Of a DNA stretch of 64,000 nucleotides, positions 28,628 to 36,933 are shown piece by piece. The notes under the pieces were generated by a model that searched no databases, had not been told where the DNA came from, and saw nothing but the letters and a program-made list of their open reading frames with translations. Source of the DNA: Cognatiluteimonas sedimenti (GTDB lineage Bacteria; Pseudomonadota; Gammaproteobacteria; Xanthomonadales; Xanthomonadaceae); contig NZ_JALGCL010000001.1 in NCBI RefSeq assembly GCF_022808325.1, positions 1,134,554 to 1,198,553 on the forward strand. Reading direction: 5' to 3'. Within the stretch, counting starts at the first letter, position 1. Each line of letters opens with the position of its first letter. The translations under genes were made by a program, and so were the position numbers.

Positions 28628-29896
28628 TCAGGCCATGAACCGGATCGTGGCCGTGGTGCCGCGATCCGGCGCGCTGTCCAGGCCGACCGGCCAGCCGAAG
28701 CGCTCGCCAAGCCGGCGCACGATCGACAGGCCCATGCCCTTGCCCGACGGATTGTCGGGGTCGGCCCGATAGAACGGATCGAACGCACGTTGCAGGGTGT
28801 CGGCCGACATGCCGATGCCGGTGTCGCGGACCACCACGCGATCGCGCTCGATCCGCACCTCGACCTGGCCGCGCTCGGTGAAGGTGCAGGCGTTGGCAAG
28901 CAGGTTCCCCAGCATCACCGCGAACACCCGCGGCGAGGCGTGCAATTGCGGGTCGGCGTTCTCCACCAGCGTCAACTCGACCGGCTTGCCGGCGAGCAGC
29001 GGGCGCGCCTTGGCGACTTCCTCCGCCACCACGTCGCGCACCGCGAAATCCTCGCGCTGCGGCTCGATGTCGCCCTCCCGGGCCAGGATCAGGAACGATT
29101 CGATCACCGATTCCATGTCGCGCCCGGCGCGCTGGATTCGCGCCAGCGAGCGCTGGGCGCGCTGGGGCAGGTCCGGGTCGTTCTGCAGCAGGTCGCTGGC
29201 GACCCGGATCACGGTCAGCGGAGTCCGCAACTCGTGGCTGGCGTCGCGGGTGAAATCACGCTCGCGGCGCACGAACGCGCGCATGCGTTCGCCCATGCGT
29301 TGCAGCGCACCGGCGAGCTGGCGCGCTTCCATGCCGGCATCGGCCGGGAAATGGTCGGGTGCGAGGGCCGCGGTCTCCGGCTCCAGCGGATCCCAGCGCT
29401 GTACCTCCCGCGCCATCCAGTGCAGCGGCGAGACCAGCTTCCTGGCATTGCGATACGTGAACCACGCGCTGGCGGCCAGTGCCAACAGCGCCAGCAACAT
29501 CGGTGCCAGCACCATCTGCAGCGAAAGCAGGTCGATCGTCGCCCGCGGGCTGGTCAGGTACAGGCGGATGTCGTCGCGCTGGTCGACCAGCACGATCGTG
29601 TCCTGCAGGTCGTACAAGCCGGGCTCGAGCCCGCGCAACGCGGGCGGCAACGACGCCGCCGAAGCGCCGGCGGCGACGGCATACCCGCGCACCAGGCGGC
29701 CGTCGGGCGCGGCATGCGCCGGATCGCCGGCGCGCCGCATCCAGAAATACGCCGCCTCATCCTGCAGCGCGCGCCGGGCGAGCTCGTGCTTGACCAACGT
29801 CACCGACGCCCAGGTGCCGGCGAGGATGACGATGCTCGCCATCGCCACCTGCAGCATGAAGGCGAAGCGCAGCTTGCGCGGCAGCCCCTGCGGCAT
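28628..29896 (-). CDS. Sensor histidine kinase
   Basis: 422 residues. Two membrane helices at about 12-34 and 128-148 flank a periplasmic sensing region of about 95 residues with no family I recognise. A short HAMP-like linker comes next, then HisKA with His221 in FTRDASHELRTPLTVIR, and a HATPase with N-box NLLANACTF, G1 DTGIGM and G2 GKGMGLSIV. It should phosphorylate the OmpR-type regulator encoded 17 bases upstream. The exporter operon directly downstream suggests that this pair controls it. The periplasmic signal is unknown. Confidence 0.94.
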   Translation of the reverse strand: MPQGLPRKLRFAFMLQVAMASIVILAGTWASVTLVKHELARRALQDEAAYFWMRRAGDPAHAAPDGRLVRGYAVAAGASAASLPPALRGLEPGLYDLQDTIVLVDQRDDIRLYLTSPRATIDLLSLQMVLAPMLLALLALAASAWFTYRNARKLVSPLHWMAREVQRWDPLEPETAALAPDHFPADAGMEARQLAGALQRMGERMRAFVRRERDFTRDASHELRTPLTVIRVASDLLQNDPDLPQRAQRSLARIQRAGRDMESVIESFLILAREGDIEPQREDFAVRDVVAEEVAKARPLLAGKPVELTLVENADPQLHASPRVFAVMLGNLLANACTFTERGQVEVRIERDRVVVRDTGIGMSADTLQRAFDPFYRADPDNPSGKGMGLSIVRRLGERFGWPVGLDSAPDRGTTATIRFMA

Positions 29897-29913
29897 GGCC
29901 GGTACCGCCGGCC

Positions 29914-30627
29914 TCAGGCCGGCGGCTGCTCGATGTCGGCGATGCGATAGCCGGCGCTCTGCACGGTATGCAGCAACGGCTTGTCGTAAGGCTTGTCGAT
30001 GGTCTTGCGCAGGTTGTAGAGGTGGCTGCGCAGGGTGTCGGAGTCGGGCAGGCCGTTGCCCCAGATCTCGCGTTCGATTTCCTGGCGACTGACCACGCGC
30101 GGCGATTCGCGCATCAGGATCGTCAGCAGCTTCAGCCCGATCGGCGACAGCTGCAGTTCGATGCCGCCGCGGGTTGCGCGCAACGACGCCGGATCGAGCA
30201 CCAGGTCGGCGACCTTGAGGACCTCGGATCCCACCTGGCGCCGCTCGCGGCGGATCAGGGCGCGCAGGCGGGCCTCGAGCTCCTGGATCGCGAACGGCTT
30301 GGTCAGGTAGTCATCGGCGCCCGCGGACAAGCCGGTGAGCTTCTCGTCGAGGGTGTCGCGCGCGGTCAGCATCAGCACCGGCGTGGATTTCCGCGCTTCC
30401 TCGCGCAGCCGCTTGCAGACTTCGATCCCGTCCAGCCGCGGCAGCATCAGGTCCAGCACCACGACGTCGTAGCTGTTCTCGGAGGCCAGGCGATAGCCGT
30501 CGAGGCCATCGGAGGCGTAATCGACCTCGAAGCCGCGGCCCTCCAGGTATTCGCCGACCATTTCGGAGATGTTGCGGTTGTCCTCGACGATCAGGACCAG
30601 ACCGCCCGGTTCTTGGGATGCGCGCAT
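29914..30627 (-). CDS. OmpR-type DNA-binding response regulator
   Basis: 237 residues. Receiver domain with acidic pair E15/D16, phospho-acceptor Asp59 (VVVLDLMLP) and Lys110 (DYLTKPF), followed by a winged-helix output domain ending in HTVQSAGYRI. ATG 30627 follows AAGGA at suitable spacing. Cotranscribed with the sensor kinase downstream. Likely targets are its own promoter in the divergent gap 30628-30733 and the MacAB-type genes, but no binding repeats could be identified with confidence. Confidence 0.95.
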   Translation of the reverse strand: MRASQEPGGLVLIVEDNRNISEMVGEYLEGRGFEVDYASDGLDGYRLASENSYDVVVLDLMLPRLDGIEVCKRLREEARKSTPVLMLTARDTLDEKLTGLSAGADDYLTKPFAIQELEARLRALIRRERRQVGSEVLKVADLVLDPASLRATRGGIELQLSPIGLKLLTILMRESPRVVSRQEIEREIWGNGLPDSDTLRSHLYNLRKTIDKPYDKPLLHTVQSAGYRIADIEQPPA

Positions 30628-30733
30628 GGGTTGGGTTCCTTGTCTTCAGCTTTGTGAAAGGTGCCGGGTCGCCAGTGGAAACCATGTGAAGGCGCTAGGC
30701 TGGCGTCCCTCTTCCGCCCCCGCCGGCCCGCCC

Positions 30734-31078
30734 ATGCCCTTTCTCGACCGCGTCGTACCCATCGTGCTGTTGCTGGGCTCCAATGTCTTCATGACCTTCG
30801 CCTGGTACGGCCACCTGAAGTACAAGTCGACGCCGCTGCCGACCGTCATCCTGGCCAGCTGGGGCATCGCCTTCTTCGAATACACGCTGCAGGTGCCGGC
30901 CAATCGCCTCGGCAGCGCCGTGTACAGCGCGCCGCAGCTCAAGGGCATGCAGGAAGTGATCACCCTGCTGGTGTTCGCAGGTTTTTCGGCCTGGTACCTG
31001 GGGCAGCCGCTGAAATGGAACCACTGGGCCGGTTTCGCCCTGATCGTGGTAGCGGCATGGCTGATCTTCCTGGAGTGA
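30734..31078 (+). CDS. DUF486 (DMT-type) small membrane protein
   Basis: 114 residues with four hydrophobic helices. LLLGSNVFMTFAWYGHLKY and FFEYTLQVPANRLG are the DUF486 signatures, as are the AQLKGMQE-like PQLKGMQEVITL and GQPLKWNHWAGF blocks. The family belongs to the drug/metabolite transporter superfamily; no substrate is established. It is divergent from the two-component operon and is followed by a long gap, so it is probably monocistronic. Confidence 0.88.
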   Translation: MPFLDRVVPIVLLLGSNVFMTFAWYGHLKYKSTPLPTVILASWGIAFFEYTLQVPANRLGSAVYSAPQLKGMQEVITLLVFAGFSAWYLGQPLKWNHWAGFALIVVAAWLIFLE

Positions 31079-31406
31079 ACCGCGCGTTGCCTGCGCGGGC
31101 GAGCCCCCGGAATTGCCCTGGTCCTGCTCCAAGTCTCGCGCGCCTCTGCAAGCGACGCCGGTGGGCGGAGCCTGCGTGGAGGAGGGTTCGCCGATTCCGG
31201 GAGCCTCCATGCCTTGTCTGTTCGCATGCCTTCGCCGCGACCTGACGGGCCCCGACGTGGCCGCCGGGACGTCGGATCGCAGGCTTGCCGAAAAGCCGAA
31301 GCGCTTCCGCCTTGCTTGTACCACCGCTGCGAAAACGGCAACGCCAGACAAAACCACCTGAAGCCCGGTCCGCCGGAGAAGAGAGAAGCCTTGCTTCGCC
31401 TCCTGG
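31079..31406. other. Intergenic region between DUF486 and DUF962 genes
   Basis: 328 bases between convergent genes. No terminator with a clear T-run is visible. Locally the sequence is less GC-rich than its surroundings (for example the stretch near 31285-31365). It contains one candidate 50-codon open frame on the plus strand with a GGGAG site, listed separately. Otherwise I recognise nothing here. Confidence 0.5.
31209..31361 (+). CDS. Candidate small ORF, 50 codons, no known family
   Basis: MPCLFACLRRDLTGPDVAAG begins a 50-residue basic frame with three Cys. A GGGAG lies five bases before the ATG, which is the main support. Codon use is less GC-biased than that of nearby genes. I recognise no family, and the frame may be chance in an intergenic repeat-like stretch. 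Confidence 0.18.
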   Translation: MPCLFACLRRDLTGPDVAAGTSDRRLAEKPKRFRLACTTAAKTATPDKTT

Positions 31407-31712
31407 CTAAAAACGAATGCGGCCGGTCAGGATGTCCTTGAACATCACCCAGTCGCCCATGAACGAATACAGCGGGTGCCGGAACGTCGCCGGCCGGTTC
31501 TTCTCGAAGACGAAGTGGCCGATCCAGGCAAAGCCGTAACCGCAGAGCAGCGCGCCAAGCAGCCACCACGGATCGCGTTGCACGATCGCCACGACCACCA
31601 GCACCAGCACCCCGCAACTGCCGATGAAATGCAGCCGCCGCGAGGTGCGGTTGGAGTGCTCGCCCAGGTAGAACGGGTAGAACTCGCGGAAACTGCCGAA
31701 ACCCTCGTCCAT
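31407..31712 (-). CDS. DUF962 / Mpo1-like membrane protein
   Basis: 101 residues. SFREFYPFYLGEHSNRTSRRLHFIG begins the DUF962 signature, two hydrophobic helices follow, then GFAWIGHFVFEKNRPATF and HPLYSFMGDWVMF with conserved His/Asn/Pro. Yeast Mpo1 of this family is an iron-dependent dioxygenase in fatty-acid alpha-oxidation; bacterial members are uncharacterised. ATG 31712 stands 10 bases after GGAGG. An ATG at 31721 is too close to that site but gives three extra residues. It lies about 30 bases after mazG, so co-transcription is likely. Confidence 0.88.
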   Translation of the reverse strand: MDEGFGSFREFYPFYLGEHSNRTSRRLHFIGSCGVLVLVVVAIVQRDPWWLLGALLCGYGFAWIGHFVFEKNRPATFRHPLYSFMGDWVMFKDILTGRIRF

Positions 31713-31741
31713 CGACGTCATGCCTCCGGTTGCGGAATCGA

Positions 31742-32635
31742 TCAAGCCTGCCCGGCCCGTTCCTCTTCCTTGGCCCGGTCCCAATAGCGATCCTGCTCCG
31801 CCAGCGGCAATCCCGCCAGCGCCACGCCGTCATCGGCGGCCAGCCGTTCCATCGCCCGGAAACGAAGCTCGAACTTGGCGTTTGCCCGGCGCAGTGCACG
31901 TCCGGGATCGACTTTCGCATGCCGCGCGAGGTTTGCGCAGACGAACAGCAGGTCGCCGATCTCGTCCTCGAGGCGGGCGTGCGCGCGTGCATCGCCGGGA
32001 TCGGCCGCGACTGCGGCGAATTCCACCCGGACCTCGTCGATTTCCTCGTGCAGCTTGGCGATCACCGGTTCCGGGCCGGGCCAGTCGAAGCCGACCACGG
32101 CGGCCCGCTTCTGCAGCTTCGTCGCGCGCTGCCACTCCGGCAGGCCGCGCGCGATCCCCGCCAGCGCGGAGGTGTCACCGTGGCCGGCCGCATCGCGCTC
32201 ACGGCGCTTGTGCGCTTCCCATTCGCGCGCCTGCTGTTCCAGCTCCTCGGCGCTACCGCCCGCAGCGGCTGCCGGCATCGTGCCTGTCGCGGCCTTTGCA
32301 CATCCCTGCGCGGCGAACACGTGCGGATGGCGGCGCAGCATCTTGTCGCTGATCGCGGCGACCACGTCGGCGAAGGCGAATGCGCCCTGCTCCTGCGCCA
32401 TGCGCGCATGGAACACCACCTGCAGCAGCAGGTCGCCGAGCTCGTCGCGCAGGTCGTGCAGGTCGTTGCGGTCGATCGCGTCGGCGACCTCGTAGGCTTC
32501 CTCGATCGTGTACGGGGCGATGCTGGCGAAGCTCTGCTGCAGGTCCCAGGGGCAACCGCCATCGGGATCGCGCAACCGGGCCATGATCGCGAGCAGGGTC
32601 GCGATGTCGCGGGGATCACCGTCAACCTGGCTCAT
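31742..32635 (-). CDS. mazG: Nucleoside triphosphate pyrophosphohydrolase MazG
   Basis: 297 residues. Two tandem MazG helical domains: the first has CPWDLQQSF and the acidic motif EEAYEVADA with DELGDLLLQVVFH, the second HEEIDEVRVE with LEDEIGDLLFVCANLARH. These EExxE/ExxD motifs bind Mg2+ for hydrolysis of NTPs to NMP and pyrophosphate, limiting (d)NTP pool damage and ppGpp signalling. The linker is slightly longer and more Ala-rich than in E. coli MazG. I chose ATG 32635, preceded by GGAAAG; the frame is open further upstream. Confidence 0.95.
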   Translation of the reverse strand: MSQVDGDPRDIATLLAIMARLRDPDGGCPWDLQQSFASIAPYTIEEAYEVADAIDRNDLHDLRDELGDLLLQVVFHARMAQEQGAFAFADVVAAISDKMLRRHPHVFAAQGCAKAATGTMPAAAAGGSAEELEQQAREWEAHKRRERDAAGHGDTSALAGIARGLPEWQRATKLQKRAAVVGFDWPGPEPVIAKLHEEIDEVRVEFAAVAADPGDARAHARLEDEIGDLLFVCANLARHAKVDPGRALRRANAKFELRFRAMERLAADDGVALAGLPLAEQDRYWDRAKEEERAGQA

Positions 32636-32759
32636 GCGACTTTCCATCGACAGGTCGGGCGAAGACCGCTTCGGCATCCCGGAGTCGCCCGCCAAGCCCG
32701 CGGCCCGGGCGCCCGGGGCCGCGCGTCCGCGAATGCGCGCCATGCCCCAGCATGGCGGC

Positions 32760-33590
32760 TCAGGCGCGCCCGTCCATCCAGTCGCGCCACGGCAGCGACG
32801 GATCGCCCAGCGCGATGAAGTCGCCGTTGAGGATGGTGTCTCGCTGGTTGTAGCGCAACGCGCGCCCGCGCGGATCGACCACGATGCCGCCCGCGGCTTC
32901 CAGCACGCACTGGCCGGCGGCGGTGTCCCACTCGCTGGTCGGTCCGAAACGCGGGTACACGTCCATCGCGCCTTCCGCCAGGCGGCAGAACTTCAGCGAC
33001 GAACCGATGCCGACCGGTTCCACTTCGCCCATCCGGCCCATGAAGGCCTCGGTGCGCGCATCGCGATGCGAGCGACTGGCGGCGACGCGCAACGGCGCGG
33101 TCGCCGGCGCGCGCGCGCGGATCGCGACGTCCGCATCGCCGTCGCGGCGGAACGCACCGCGGCCGCGCTGGCCGTGCCACAGCACGCCGGTGGCCGGCGC
33201 CTGCACCACGCCCAGCACGGGTGAGCCGTCCTCGCCGATGAGCGCGATGTTGACGGTGAACTCGCCGTTGCGCTTGATGAACTCGCGGGTGCCGTCGAGC
33301 GGATCGACCAGCCACATCCGCGACCATTGGCGGCGGACCAGCGCCGGCACGTCCTGCGCCGACTCTTCCGACAGCACCGGGATCCCGGGCGCCAGCCGTT
33401 CCAGCCCGGCAAGGATGCAGTGGTGCGCGGCGAGGTCGGCCGCGGTCAACGGCGAGCGGTCGTCCTTGTGCTCGACCGCGAAGTCGCCGTCGTAGACCGC
33501 GAGGATCCGCGCCGCGGCATCGCGTGCGAGCGCGATGATGCCTTCGCGCAACGCATCCAGCCGTGCACCGTTCGAATCATGTTCCGCCAT
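32760..33590 (-). CDS. cysQ: 3'(2'),5'-bisphosphate nucleotidase CysQ
   Basis: 276 residues of the inositol-monophosphatase fold. Removes the 3'-phosphate of PAP, the by-product of sulfate assimilation. Metal-binding motifs: SEES at 74-77, DPLDGTREFIKRNGEF from 96, and WDTAAGQCVLEAAGG. Its start overlaps the end of nudE by 14 bases, so they form a minus-strand pair. The 124-base gap to mazG contains no recognised element. Confidence 0.95.
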   Translation of the reverse strand: MAEHDSNGARLDALREGIIALARDAAARILAVYDGDFAVEHKDDRSPLTAADLAAHHCILAGLERLAPGIPVLSEESAQDVPALVRRQWSRMWLVDPLDGTREFIKRNGEFTVNIALIGEDGSPVLGVVQAPATGVLWHGQRGRGAFRRDGDADVAIRARAPATAPLRVAASRSHRDARTEAFMGRMGEVEPVGIGSSLKFCRLAEGAMDVYPRFGPTSEWDTAAGQCVLEAAGGIVVDPRGRALRYNQRDTILNGDFIALGDPSLPWRDWMDGRA

Positions 33591-34128
33591 GCCGCAGCCA
33601 CTCCCGTGTCATGAACAACGCCGCAACCGAGCGGCCTTCGGAAAAATCCTCGCGCAACACCAGTTCGTGCAGTGCATCCAGCTTCCACGGCACCACTTCC
33701 AGCTCTTCCGGCTCGTCCCCAGGCAGGCGCCGCGGGTAGAGGTCGCGCGCCACCACGACGTGGGCCTGGTGGCTCATGTAGCGCGGCGACAGGGTCAGCG
33801 TGCGCAACGCACGCAGCGAGCGCGCGGCGTAGCCGGCTTCCTCCTGCAACTCGCGGTTGGCGGCGTCCAGCACGGCTTCGCCGGCGTCGATCCGGCCCTC
33901 GACCAGGCCGAGCTCGTAGCGGTGCACCCCGGCGGCGTATTCGCGCACCAGCAGCACGGTGTCCGCGTCCAGCAACGGCACCACGATCACCGCGCCGTGG
34001 CCGCGGCTGTGCAGGCGCTGGAACTGGCGACGCTCGCCGTTGCCGAATTCCAGGTCCATGCGCTCCATCCGGTACGGCCCGGCGTCGTGCTCGGTGATTC
34101 CGTGGATCGTCGGCAACCGGCGCGTCAT
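33577..34128 (-). CDS. nudE: ADP compounds hydrolase NudE
   Basis: 183 residues. A Nudix hydrolase acting on ADP-ribose, Ap3A and NADH-type substrates. The Nudix box runs from G78 to Y100 (G-x5-E-x7-RELQEEAGY). The N-terminal RMDLEFGNGERRQFQRL strand set and SPRYMSHQAHVVVARDLYP are specific for NudE. The pairing nudE-cysQ is common in gammaproteobacteria. The gene is divergent from bioA. Confidence 0.94.
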   Translation of the reverse strand: MTRRLPTIHGITEHDAGPYRMERMDLEFGNGERRQFQRLHSRGHGAVIVVPLLDADTVLLVREYAAGVHRYELGLVEGRIDAGEAVLDAANRELQEEAGYAARSLRALRTLTLSPRYMSHQAHVVVARDLYPRRLPGDEPEELEVVPWKLDALHELVLREDFSEGRSVAALFMTREWLRHGGT

Positions 34129-34199
34129 CGCCTGGCCCCCGGGCCGCGCAAGGCAGTCCCGCCCGACGCGGCAACGGCCGTCACCGCGGCAATCCGGGC

Positions 34200-34205
34200 G
34201 ATAAT
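34200..34205 (+). promoter_or_regulatory. Candidate -10 box for bioA
   Basis: GATAAT lies in the divergent nudE/bioA gap and would start transcription near 34212. The -35 region is poor. No BirA-type operator palindrome was recognised around it. Confidence 0.4.
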
Positions 34206-34253
34206 GGGCGGATGCAGAACGAGCCTGGCGGGAAGCGGTTCCATGCCGCTGCG

Positions 34254-35669
34254 ATGATAGCGGACGCCGACGACTGGCGGTCGCGCGACCTCGCGGTCCT
34301 CTGGCACCCGTGCACGCAGATGCGCGAGCATTACCTGGACAGCGGCCCCGACACCCTGCCGCTGGTGCCGATCGAACGCGGCGATGGCGCCTGGCTGGTC
34401 GGCCGCGACGGCCGCCGCTACCTGGACGCGGTGTCGAGCTGGTGGACCAACCTGTTCGGCCACGCCGAACCGCGCATCGGCGCGGCGATCGCCAAGCAGG
34501 CCGGGCGCCTGGAACAGGTGATCCTGGCCGGCTTCTCGCACCAGCCTGCGGTCGAACTGGCGGAGCGGCTGCTGGCGATCGCGCCGCGGGAGGCGGGCCG
34601 GGCCGCGCTGTCGAAGGTGTTCTATGCCGACAACGGCTCGGCCGGGGTGGAAGTGGCGCTGAAGATGGCGTTCCACTGGTTCCGCAACCGCGGCGAACCG
34701 CGGCGCACCAAGTTCATCGCGCTGGAGAACGGCTACCACGGCGAAACCCTCGGCGCCCTCGCGGTCGGCGACGTGCCGCTCTACCGCCGCGTGTATGCGC
34801 CGCTGCTGGCCGAATGCCTGTTCGCGCCGTCGCCCGACGCTTACCTCGCCGCACCCGGCCAGTCACCCGCGCAATGCGCACAGCGCGCCGCCGACGCGCT
34901 GCAGGCGCTGCTGGAGCGTCATGGCGGCGAAGTCTGCGCCCTGATCCTGGAGCCACTGGTCCAGTGCGCCGGTGGCATGCGCATGCACGACCCGCTGTAC
35001 CTGCGGCGCGTGCGCGAGCTGTGCGACGCCCACGGCGTGCTGCTGATCGCCGACGAGATCGCGGTCGGCTTCGGTCGCACCGGATCCCTGTTCGCCTGCG
35101 AACAGGCGCCGCCCGCGCGGCAAGGCGGCTTGCCGGGCATCCAGCCCGACCTGCTGTGCCTGTCCAAGGGCCTGACCGGCGGCTTCCTGCCGCTGGCCGC
35201 CGTGTTGGCGACGCAGGCGATCTACGACGGCTTCCTCGACGACTCGCGCGAGCGCGCCTTCCTGCATTCGCACAGCTACACCGGCAACCCGCTGGCCTGC
35301 GCGGCGGCGCTGGCGTCGCTGGCGATCTTCGAATCCGACCAGGTGCTGGCGCACAACCGCGCCACCGCAGGACGCATGGCTGCGCTGGCGGCGCCCCTGG
35401 CGGCGCATCGGCACGTGGCCGACCTGCGCCAGGCCGGAATGGTGGTGGCATTCGAACTGACCCGCGACGGCGACAGGCGCACGCCGTTCGATCCGGCGTT
35501 GCGCGTTGGCCTGCGCGCCTACCGCGCCGCGCTCGAACGCGGCGTGGTGCTCCGCCCGCTCGGCGACATCCTCTACTGGATGCCGCCGTACTGCGTCGAC
35601 GAGGCGCAACTGCAACTGCTGGCCGAGGTGACGCGCGCGGCGATCGACGAGGCCACCGGATGCGTCTGA
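34254..35669 (+). CDS. bioA: Adenosylmethionine-8-amino-7-oxononanoate aminotransferase
   Basis: 471 residues. A PLP-dependent class III aminotransferase of biotin synthesis that uses S-adenosylmethionine as amino donor. Signatures: WHPCTQMREH, YLDAVSSWWTNLFGHAEPRI, ADNGSAGVEVALKMAFHWF, DEIAVGFGRTGSLFACE and the PLP Lys305 in LSKGLTGGFLPLAA. ATG 34254 starts seven residues before the conserved DWR. ATG 34212 would add 14 residues but coincides with the predicted transcription start. Overlaps rsmE by 10 bases. No other bio gene is in the window. Confidence 0.95.
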   Translation: MIADADDWRSRDLAVLWHPCTQMREHYLDSGPDTLPLVPIERGDGAWLVGRDGRRYLDAVSSWWTNLFGHAEPRIGAAIAKQAGRLEQVILAGFSHQPAVELAERLLAIAPREAGRAALSKVFYADNGSAGVEVALKMAFHWFRNRGEPRRTKFIALENGYHGETLGALAVGDVPLYRRVYAPLLAECLFAPSPDAYLAAPGQSPAQCAQRAADALQALLERHGGEVCALILEPLVQCAGGMRMHDPLYLRRVRELCDAHGVLLIADEIAVGFGRTGSLFACEQAPPARQGGLPGIQPDLLCLSKGLTGGFLPLAAVLATQAIYDGFLDDSRERAFLHSHSYTGNPLACAAALASLAIFESDQVLAHNRATAGRMAALAAPLAAHRHVADLRQAGMVVAFELTRDGDRRTPFDPALRVGLRAYRAALERGVVLRPLGDILYWMPPYCVDEAQLQLLAEVTRAAIDEATGCV

Positions 35670-36394
35670 CCCGCCTGCACGTGGAGGCCCCGCTGGCGGT
35701 CGGCGCCCGCGTGACCCTGCCGGAAGCGGCCGCGGGCCACCTGCTGCGGGTGCTGCGGGCGCAGGTCGGCGATGGCTGCGTGCTGTTCAATGGCGACGGC
35801 AACGATTACGACGCGCGCATCGCCACCGTCGGCAAGCGCGACGCCGGAGTGGACATCCTCGCCGCCCGCGCGGCCGGCAACGAATCGCCATTGCGCATCA
35901 TCCTCCTGCAGGCGCTGGCGCGCGGCGAGAAGATGGACTGGATCCTGCAGAAGGCGGCCGAACTGGGGGTCGCCGCGATCGTGCCGGTGGCGAGTGAGCG
36001 CAGTGAAGTCAGGCTCGATGGCGAACGCGCCGAGAAGCGCGCCGCGCACTGGCGCAACGTGGTCGTCTCCGCCTGCGAGCAGTCCGGGCGGGCGACGATC
36101 CCCGGGGTCGCCGCGCCCGTCCTGCTGGCGCAGGCCATGGCCGGCCTGCCGGCAGGCGCGCTTCGAATGCTGCTCGATCCGCAGGCGCCGCAAGGCATGC
36201 CTGCACAGGAAATGCCGGCCGCCGGCATCGTGGTCGCGATCGGGCCGGAAGGCGGCTGGTCGGCGCGCGACCTGGAAAACCTGCGCGCAAACGGATTCGA
36301 GGGCCTGCGGCTGGGGCCGCGCGTGCTGCGCACCGAAACCGCGGGGATTGCCGCGATTGCGGCCTTGCAGGCGCGCCACGGCGACTTCGCCTGA
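35660..36394 (+). CDS. rsmE: 16S rRNA (uracil-1498-N3)-methyltransferase RsmE
   Basis: 244 residues. A SPOUT-class methyltransferase of 16S rRNA U1498. The N-terminal PUA-like part (GHLLRVLRAQVGDGCVLFNGDG) precedes the knot with GPEGGWSARDLENL and LGPRVLRTETAGIAAIAAL. QALARGEKMDWILQKAAELGV is also diagnostic. The start overlaps the end of bioA by 10 bases in another frame, so it is translated from the bioA message. It converges on the chemosensory operon. Confidence 0.96.
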   Translation: MRLTRLHVEAPLAVGARVTLPEAAAGHLLRVLRAQVGDGCVLFNGDGNDYDARIATVGKRDAGVDILAARAAGNESPLRIILLQALARGEKMDWILQKAAELGVAAIVPVASERSEVRLDGERAEKRAAHWRNVVVSACEQSGRATIPGVAAPVLLAQAMAGLPAGALRMLLDPQAPQGMPAQEMPAAGIVVAIGPEGGWSARDLENLRANGFEGLRLGPRVLRTETAGIAAIAALQARHGDFA

Positions 36395-36445
36395 GCGGCG
36401 CGCGGGGAACCGGCCCCGCCCTTTTCGGGGACGCTGACGGTGGGC

Positions 36446-36922
36446 TCAGGCGGCCTTGTCGAGCGCCTGCCCGATCAACAGTTCGACCTGTTCGAGGTCC
36501 GGCAGCAACGCCGCATCCTCGTTCAGGACGACGCGCGCCTGCACGCCCACGGGAAGCGCCGCGTCGTCGCCGGCATCGTCCGCCAATGCCGCCTGCGGGA
36601 CCGTCACCAGGCGCGGGAAGCCCTGCGTCAGCAGCGCGAAGAACGGCGCCTTTGGATCGCCGCCAAGCGCCTTGAGCACCACGACCTTGCTGCCCAGCCC
36701 GCCGCGCTCGTCGGCGATTCCCGCCATCCGCGCGAAAGCGATCAACGGCAATTGCCAGCCGCGCCAGCGGATGCGGCCGAGCAGCCAGTCCGGCGCATCA
36801 GCCACCGGCTCCGGATCGGCGAACGACAGGACCTCGGCGATGGTGGCGTTGGGCAGCAACAGGCGCGCCCCTGCGACCTGGATCAACACGCCGCGGATAT
36901 CCTGGCTGGTGGCAGTGGTCAT
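36446..36922 (-). CDS. chpC: CheW-like protein of the Pil-Chp cluster (ChpC-like)
   Basis: 158 residues, a single CheW-like SH3-type domain: GARLLLPNATIAEVLSFADP, PDWLLGRIRWRGWQLPLIAF, KVVVLKALGG. By position, last in pilGHIJ-chpA-chpB-chpC, it matches ChpC of Pseudomonas, which helps couple receptors to the ChpA kinase in twitching control. It starts 11 bases after the CheB-like gene. The C-terminal part is acidic and Ala-rich. Assignment rests on the fold plus gene order. Confidence 0.85.
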   Translation of the reverse strand: MTTATSQDIRGVLIQVAGARLLLPNATIAEVLSFADPEPVADAPDWLLGRIRWRGWQLPLIAFARMAGIADERGGLGSKVVVLKALGGDPKAPFFALLTQGFPRLVTVPQAALADDAGDDAALPVGVQARVVLNEDAALLPDLEQVELLIGQALDKAA

Positions 36923-36933
36923 GGTCTTCTTCC

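Noticed and set aside
36414-36426. Possible terminator (CCCCG...CGGGG) between rsmE and chpC
   Set aside because: The stem is only five base pairs and there is no T-run on either strand.
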